From the NCBI GenBank assembly GCA_002346545.1, contig DEAA01000015.1, positions 3,648 through 14,782 of the forward strand: 11,135 nucleotides of DNA. Reading direction: 5' to 3'. This document shows positions 7,834 to 11,135 of this stretch, in pieces; positions within the stretch are counted from its first letter, which is position 1; each line of letters starts with the position of its first letter. The notes under the pieces are model-generated. The model was not told where the DNA came from. It made no database searches and saw only the letters and a program-made list of their open reading frames with translations. Both the position numbers and the translations under genes were made by a program. The stretch comes from Acidobacteria bacterium UBA2994. GTDB taxonomy: Bacteria; Acidobacteriota; Vicinamibacteria; Vicinamibacterales; UBA8438.

Positions 7834-8148
7834 TCACGTCCCCTCACTGCGCCTTGCGCCGTGTGAACCTGGGTCGGACTGCCCGAGTGCCTTCATGAGG
7901 GTCGGCAGATACCGCTGAACCTGCTCGCGATCGCTGTCCTTCTCGTCCTCTGTCAGGTCCTCGTAGCGGGTCGTGGCTTGTCGAGTCCATTGATCGACGA
8001 GGTCGGCCGGGATACGCAGTGACCCGTCCGGGAGTGGTTCACACTTCTTGTGCAGGTACAACTGCCAGTGGGCCCATCGTTCGTGCTCGATCGACGCGAG
8101 TTCTTCGAGGAGTTCCGGCTTTTGAAGCGCGTCGTTGATGCTAGTCAT
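7834..8148 (-). CDS. Small RyR-like domain protein, third gene of the TIR-caspase operon
   Basis: 104 aa, charged and soluble. Residues 15-85 resemble the ryanodine-receptor repeat (RyR domain): LASIEHERWAHWQLYL (17-32), a second Trp-centred segment VDQWTRQ (51-57), and RYEDLTEDEKDSDR (61-74), which matches the PYDELPEEEKDxDR-type signature of RyR repeats. The similarity is by eye. Stand-alone RyR domains in prokaryotes have been noted in comparative studies of nucleotide-based conflict systems and proposed to sense small molecules, so a role in binding, buffering or adapting the TIR product is plausible but inferred. Its ATG shares one base with the caspase stop (TGATG, 8150-8146), showing translational coupling. 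The last 15 or so residues (SDPGSHGARRSEGT) are disordered-looking. Confidence 0.8.
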   Translation of the reverse strand: MTSINDALQKPELLEELASIEHERWAHWQLYLHKKCEPLPDGSLRIPADLVDQWTRQATTRYEDLTEDEKDSDREQVQRYLPTLMKALGQSDPGSHGARRSEGT

Positions 8149-9140
8149 CAGATCAGGTTCTCGTTGACGAGATTCCAGTAGTGCTGACCGAGGACAGTCA
8201 ACTCACACGACTTGCGCTGCATCGCGGCATGCCACATGTGTGGCGCATCAACGGGGCGAACGAGGTTGACGCGAACGTAGGCCTGCAAGACCTTGAACAC
8301 AGCGGTGTGTTCTGGGTCAGGGGGAGGGATCGTGGGGTCTTTGAGCTGTTCGGTGAAGCGTTCGGGCTCGTATGAAGGGTCAAGTGGGAAGTCGTAGTCG
8401 GCAGATGGAAAGTGAGTGGTAAGCGCCTGGAGCGATGCAAGGGGGATAGGAGCCTCCGCTTTGCGAAGGGACACGAAAGTCTTGACGTTGGTCTTGAAGA
8501 CGGGGCGCTGAGCCCAGGGGCCGAGCGACTGGTCGATGTGCGCGTAAACGCTTCCGGGTGTCACATCACCGACGAGGTTGGCTGCCGCGCCGTTGAGAGC
8601 GTCGACGAATAGGTTGGTGAAGACGCCCGCGCCACCTCCGGGAACTTCCAGCGCGTACTGGTTCTCAGTCGACGCCGTGAGGATGGTGACGCCGTCGTTG
8701 AGTTCGGCCATCGATCTGGTGATGGCGTCGTTACCGGCGGCGCCGCTGTGACAGCTGTCGAGGATGATGACCTTGTTGCGTGCTGGCGAAGTGTTGGCCA
8801 TCGTCATGACCTCATGAAGAGCGAGTCCATCATCGCCATCTGCTGAGTCGCTGGCGCAGAGGAACCCTCCGGTGTCTTCGACGTACCCATGCCCTGCGAA
8901 GTAGAACAGTGCGATCTCGGCGTCGTCGGCGAAAACCTCACGGACGGCATCCTTGAGGTCCTTCTTGATCACCGGCTGACCGGCTCCAGTACCTGTGAGG
9001 AGCTGAGGAGTCGTAAAGTTGAGCGTGCCGTCGGCATGGCGTTCGAGCGCGGCACGAACTGAGTGGGCATCGTTGACACAGCCGCTCAGAGAACCGATGT
9101 GGTCGTAGTGATCTATACCGACGATCAGCGCCTTGCGCAT
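8148..9140 (-). CDS. Caspase-like protease (peptidase C14 family), candidate type IV Thoeris effector
   Basis: 330 aa. Residues 1-225 form a caspase-like fold: start strand [10 protein letters not shown] (3-12), [12 protein letters not shown] (21-32), catalytic His84 in FYFAGHGY (79-86) and catalytic Cys130 in [10 protein letters not shown] (124-133), then VTILTAST (151-158) and [10 protein letters not shown] (169-178). Both dyad residues are intact. A C-terminal tail (about 227-330) ends in HTAVFKVLQ (278-286) and [14 protein letters not shown] (312-325), a pattern I have seen ending other bacterial caspase-like proteins and which may be the regulatory or ligand-binding part. In type IV Thoeris a TIR-made N7-cADPR activates such a protease, which then cleaves cellular proteins. 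The gene starts 7 bases after the TIR stop, with GAGGCGG as ribosome-binding site, and overlaps the RyR-like gene by one base. Confidence 0.93.
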   Translation of the reverse strand: MRKALIVGIDHYDHIGSLSGCVNDAHSVRAALERHADGTLNFTTPQLLTGTGAGQPVIKKDLKDAVREVFADDAEIALFYFAGHGYVEDTGGFLCASDSADGDDGLALHEVMTMANTSPARNKVIILDSCHSGAAGNDAITRSMAELNDGVTILTASTENQYALEVPGGGAGVFTNLFVDALNGAAANLVGDVTPGSVYAHIDQSLGPWAQRPVFKTNVKTFVSLRKAEAPIPLASLQALTTHFPSADYDFPLDPSYEPERFTEQLKDPTIPPPDPEHTAVFKVLQAYVRVNLVRPVDAPHMWHAAMQRKSCELTVLGQHYWNLVNENLI

Positions 9141-9147
9141 GTCCGCC

Positions 9148-9519
9148 TCATAGCGAATCGATGAAGCTGCTGATGTTGGCGTCGGTCCACTCCACTGTGC
9201 GGATGCCCGCGATCGCCGTCCTGTCAGACTTGTAGGCCCAGATACCGAGGACGGGCTTGTCCTCCTCGGTCGCGCATTGGATCTCCCACTCCTGTCCGGT
9301 TGAAGTCAGAGAGTTCTCGCTGACGAGGACGATCACGCCGTGTGAGCGGCGGATGCGGGTGCGAACCCTGTCCTTCCAGCCGCTGTCGTAAGGCTCCTTC
9401 ACCGACATGTCGATGAACTCGTAGGGCGCCCGCGGGCTCAATGACTGCCCCTTGAGGAAGTCTCGCTGGCGCTCGTCCTCGATCGCGAACGCCACGAACA
9501 CTGTTTTCACGTCCGACAT
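9148..9519 (-). CDS. TIR-like (ThsB-type) protein, candidate signal-producing sensor
   Basis: 123 aa, a single domain. The opening [20 protein letters not shown] (5-24), the middle segment [16 protein letters not shown] (33-48), the strand [12 protein letters not shown] (60-71) and GQEWEIQCA (75-83) match ThsB-like TIR proteins of Thoeris systems (TIR-like/DUF1863 group). Glu79 in WEI is the likely catalytic glutamate, by comparison with ThsB where the active Glu sits in a similar W..FEI setting. Such proteins use NAD+ to make cyclic ADP-ribose signals on infection. The size is shorter than many ThsB proteins (about 180-200 aa) but the domain looks complete. ATG at 9519 is preceded by a strong AAGGAG (9530-9525), consistent with the first gene of the operon. 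I could not define its promoter; TAGAAC at 9548-9543 is only a weak -10 candidate. Confidence 0.85.
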   Translation of the reverse strand: MSDVKTVFVAFAIEDERQRDFLKGQSLSPRAPYEFIDMSVKEPYDSGWKDRVRTRIRRSHGVIVLVSENSLTSTGQEWEIQCATEEDKPVLGIWAYKSDRTAIAGIRTVEWTDANISSFIDSL

Positions 9520-9532
9520 CGCATCTCCTTTG

Positions 9533-9757
9533 ATGGATCAGGTTCTACTCAGCGACTCGGGCATCGTGACGCTGCTCACACGTTTCCAGTCTACCGCCGT
9601 CAACCCTGCGATGCGGGGCCAAGTCGGGGCGTGGGCCGACATGCACCAGCAACTGGCGACCCGCCTCTCCTCCGCCCAGGCCTTCCGTCACCCGCTGAAC
9701 CAACGTAATCTGGGAAGTGGCGGCCTCTACCTGCTACGCCACCACCGGATGTGGTGA
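9533..9757 (+). pseudogene. Possible gene remnant (74-codon frame), identity unknown
   Basis: This stretch lies divergently from the TIR gene. The frame shows mostly G or C in third positions and encodes a plausible protein end, GQVGAWADMHQQLATRL... finishing NLGSGGLYLLRHHRMW. It has no ribosome-binding site at its ATG and the frame runs back antisense into the TIR gene, so if it was coding it is probably the 3' end of a gene whose front was replaced when the defence cluster arrived. I do not recognise the family. Chance coding appearance in high-GC DNA is a real alternative. It is the only content I see in 9531-9779. Confidence 0.3.
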
Positions 9758-9779
9758 CCGACCGGACGGCCTCGGCTGG

Positions 9780-9823
9780 ACAGTCCTTCGACTCCTTGTC
9801 GCCGGAGACTCGGAGAGGACTGT
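9780..9823 (+). promoter_or_regulatory. Leader hairpin overlapping the ribosome-binding site of the small membrane protein gene
   Basis: ACAGTCCT (9780-9787) pairs perfectly with AGGACTGT (9816-9823). Inner pairs CGA/TCG and CTCC/GGAG, separated by small bulges, extend this to about 15-16 pairs around a loop TTGTCGCC. The 3' arm contains the GGAGAGGA Shine-Dalgarno (9812-9819 region) that serves the ATG at 9828, so a folded transcript would hide it. No known riboswitch family is recognised. Confidence 0.45.
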
Positions 9824-9827
9824 CGTC

Positions 9828-10181
9828 ATGTTCCGCTTGATCTGGACCGCCAGCGTCCACACTCGCTGCTTCCTACGCCGCTACATGCCCACCAACATCG
9901 TCCTGGACGCGATCCGCACACGACGAGGGCTGCGTTGGGGCGTCCCGGCGATGCTGCTCGCCCTTCCCTACCTGTATGGCGCGAGCATCGTTACGACCCT
10001 CATTGCCAACGGTGCGCCAGCATGGCTGCACTTGATGGCTCTGCTCCTGGTGTGGAACGCGATGAAGTTCATCGTCATAGGACCGGTCAGCCTGTTCCTT
10101 CTCGTCCGTGCAAGGGCTACGGAGTCCCGTGATCGACAGATCGAACGCCACACGATCGCAGCTGGCGCTCGCGCCAACTGA
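9828..10181 (+). CDS. Small membrane protein of the actinobacterial 'sulfate permease'-labelled family, function unknown
   Basis: 117 aa from the ATG at 9828, chosen because GGAGAGGA lies about nine bases upstream and the conserved part starts MFRLIWTASV; a longer frame from 9717 adds an implausible N-terminus. The N-terminal 35 residues are basic (RRYMPTNIVLDAIRTRRG). Hydrophobic segments at about 39-59 and 66-93 suggest two or three membrane passes. A charged tail (94-117) follows. Homologues with near-identical openings are common in actinobacterial chromosomes, plasmids and islands and are often labelled sulfate permease, but the protein is far too short for a SulP transporter and that label should not be trusted. 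It converges with the AraC-type gene, 21 bases away. Confidence 0.8.
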   Translation: MFRLIWTASVHTRCFLRRYMPTNIVLDAIRTRRGLRWGVPAMLLALPYLYGASIVTTLIANGAPAWLHLMALLLVWNAMKFIVIGPVSLFLLVRARATESRDRQIERHTIAAGARAN

Positions 10182-10202
10182 ACCGTGCGACAGGACGGGA
10201 GG

Positions 10203-11135
10203 TCATGCAACAGCTCGGCGAGGCTCCCGGCTGAGCTTGCGATAACGGCCGGGACTCACGCCCACGCACTGGCGGAACAGGCGAGTTGCATGGTTACGAC
10301 TCAACCACCCGACCTCGTGGGCTGCTTGCTCGACGGTCACCTCGGTTTCCCGGAGCAACCGAGCCATCTGCTCGGCTCGAAGCATCGTCAAGTACGCCAG
10401 CGGTGTCTTGCCGTAGGCGTCGACGAAGACCCGGCTCAGCTGTGCCGGTGACAGGTGCACAGTGTCGGCGAGGCGGTCGAGGGTCCACCGTTCACCAGGC
10501 GCACCGCGGAGCATCTCGACGATTTGACGCACTTCGGCACGCAGCGGGGCGAAGCCGCGGTGACGCGGGAGGCCGGGCCGGGTGGACTTCCGTTGAGACG
10601 GAGACCGGCGCGAGGCGGTGGTGCGCACGAACGGGGTCACCACGTCGAGCACCGCGAAGAGTAATGCCTGCGTCCGGTAGAACCGCTCCGGCGACGGCCC
10701 GTCGAGGCTGAGCGCGACCAGCTCGTCGAGCCAGGGCATGAGCATCCCGGCGCGGTCTTCGCCGAGCCGGAGTATCTGCGCCGGTTCGGAGTACAGCTCG
10801 TCGGCGAAGTCCTGAGCATCCCATCGGTCGGCCAGCAACGCGGCGTGCTGCCAGAACACCTGGTCGATCACGTAGTCGCGGTCCAGGTAGAGAGTGGTGA
10901 CGGTGATGGAGCCTTCGGGCTCGCTTCCGCACAGAGTGCTCGCGCCGAGCGCCACGACGTCGCCGACAGTGACGGGTTTCTCGCCGAACTCGCTGAGAAG
11001 GATCGCCGAGCCGTGCCGCACGAAGATGAGCTTCACGCAGTCGTAGGCGACGGGTGCGATGGGTCGATGAATCGAGCGCGTGCGGGCGAGGATCGGGGCG
11101 AAGGACGCGCGACTAGGGCGTGTCTGACAAAGCCT
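10203..11135 (-). CDS. AraC-family transcriptional regulator, 5' end missing or interrupted at window edge
   Basis: From the first possible start codon (GTG at 11036) the product has 277 aa: a cupin-like sensor part (1-135; VTVGDVVALGAS at 22-33) and a C-terminal AraC double HTH (LDRLADTVHLSPAQLSRVF near 186-204 and VEQAAHEVGWLSRNHATRLF near 235-254, then GVSPGRYRK). The frame continues upstream without a stop to the window edge. The codons for FAPILARTRSIHRPIAPVAY, just before the GTG, read as the natural N-terminus of this family, so the GTG is internal. No ATG, GTG or TTG exists in those 33 codons. Either the start lies beyond the window or an insertion sequence, whose end seems to begin at about 11116, removed it. 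The target is unknown. The convergent neighbour at 9828 is a possible partner. Confidence 0.8.
   Translation of the reverse strand, partial: RLCQTRPSRASFAPILARTRSIHRPIAPVAYDCVKLIFVRHGSAILLSEFGEKPVTVGDVVALGASTLCGSEPEGSITVTTLYLDRDYVIDQVFWQHAALLADRWDAQDFADELYSEPAQILRLGEDRAGMLMPWLDELVALSLDGPSPERFYRTQALLFAVLDVVTPFVRTTASRRSPSQRKSTRPGLPRHRGFAPLRAEVRQIVEMLRGAPGERWTLDRLADTVHLSPAQLSRVFVDAYGKTPLAYLTMLRAEQMARLLRETEVTVEQAAHEVGWLSRNHATRLFRQCVGVSPGRYRKLSREPRRAVA
11116..11135. mobile_element. Possible insertion-sequence terminus (IS5-like) at the window edge
   Basis: After CTAG (11113-11116) the last bases read GGGCGTGTCTGACAAAGCCT, which resembles terminal inverted repeats of actinobacterial IS5-family elements that target TA or CTAG sites. 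The resemblance is from memory. No transposase is visible because the window ends here. Confidence 0.35.

Larger units (their letters stand above)
3781..11135. mobile_element. Candidate genomic island, right end outside window
   Basis: The left boundary is the tRNA 3' fragment at 3781-3797. To its left are housekeeping-type genes. To its right are a recombinase-like HTH protein, a TIR/caspase/NACHT defence cluster, a possible gene remnant, a small membrane protein of mobile-element type and a regulator that may be cut by an insertion sequence. Sampled lines are lower in GC (35/60 and 37/60) than a left-side line (43/60). No integrase, relaxase or second attachment repeat lies within the window, so the extent and type (integrative element, prophage-derived or decayed) are unknown. 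Confidence 0.5.

Noticed and set aside
9600..9860. 86-codon minus-strand frame upstream of the TIR gene
   Set aside because: Gly/Arg-rich low-complexity translation, no ribosome-binding site, and it overlaps the leader hairpin and the start of the membrane protein gene.
1..11135. CRISPR array or long tandem repeats
   Set aside because: No regularly spaced direct repeats were seen on reading the window.

Overview
The window looks like actinobacterial chromosome, most likely Microbacteriaceae (Microbacterium-like). The GC content is very high, GTG starts occur, and the left-hand genes are of types common in that family. A hand count of single 60-base lines gives 43/60 GC at 2281-2340 (left part), 35/60 at 4921-4980 and 37/60 at 8281-8340. 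The right two thirds is therefore compositionally different, although the sample is small.

Left, 1-3780: ordinary chromosome. It holds the 3' part of an APP1/DUF2183 phosphatase-like gene, then a SRAP (YedK/HMCES) abasic-site protein overlapping a gene resembling actinobacterial proteins labelled 3-methyladenine DNA glycosylase. These last two form a probable two-gene DNA-repair operon. Facing them is a secreted glycoside hydrolase family 3 (NagZ-like) gene. At 3755-3797 a perfect terminator hairpin is followed by 17 bases matching the 3' end of a minus-strand tRNA (T-stem, acceptor arm, discriminator A, CCA). Sequence beyond 3797 no longer reads as tRNA. I read this as an attachment-site scar, so the DNA to the right would be an integrated island whose far end, with the intact tRNA, lies outside the window.

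Right, 3781-11135: accessory island. First comes a short double-HTH protein resembling a serine-recombinase tail. Next is a minus-strand immune cluster read from 9519 down to 4249: a ThsB-like TIR protein, a caspase-like protease (His84/Cys130) with a conserved-looking C-terminal tail, a 104-aa protein resembling a ryanodine-receptor (RyR) repeat, and, after a 216-base gap with a hairpin, a 1122-aa Mrr-type nuclease-NACHT ATPase. The first three are tightly packed and look like one operon. TIR plus caspase is the architecture of type IV Thoeris, in which a TIR-made cyclic ADP-ribose isomer activates a caspase-like protease. The RyR-like third gene and the adjacent nuclease-NACHT gene are not part of the published minimal system as I know it.

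To the right of the cluster are a possible gene remnant, a small membrane protein of the type often mislabelled sulfate permease with a hairpin over its ribosome-binding site, and a convergent AraC-family regulator. The regulator's reading frame runs into the window edge through a sequence that resembles an insertion-sequence end.
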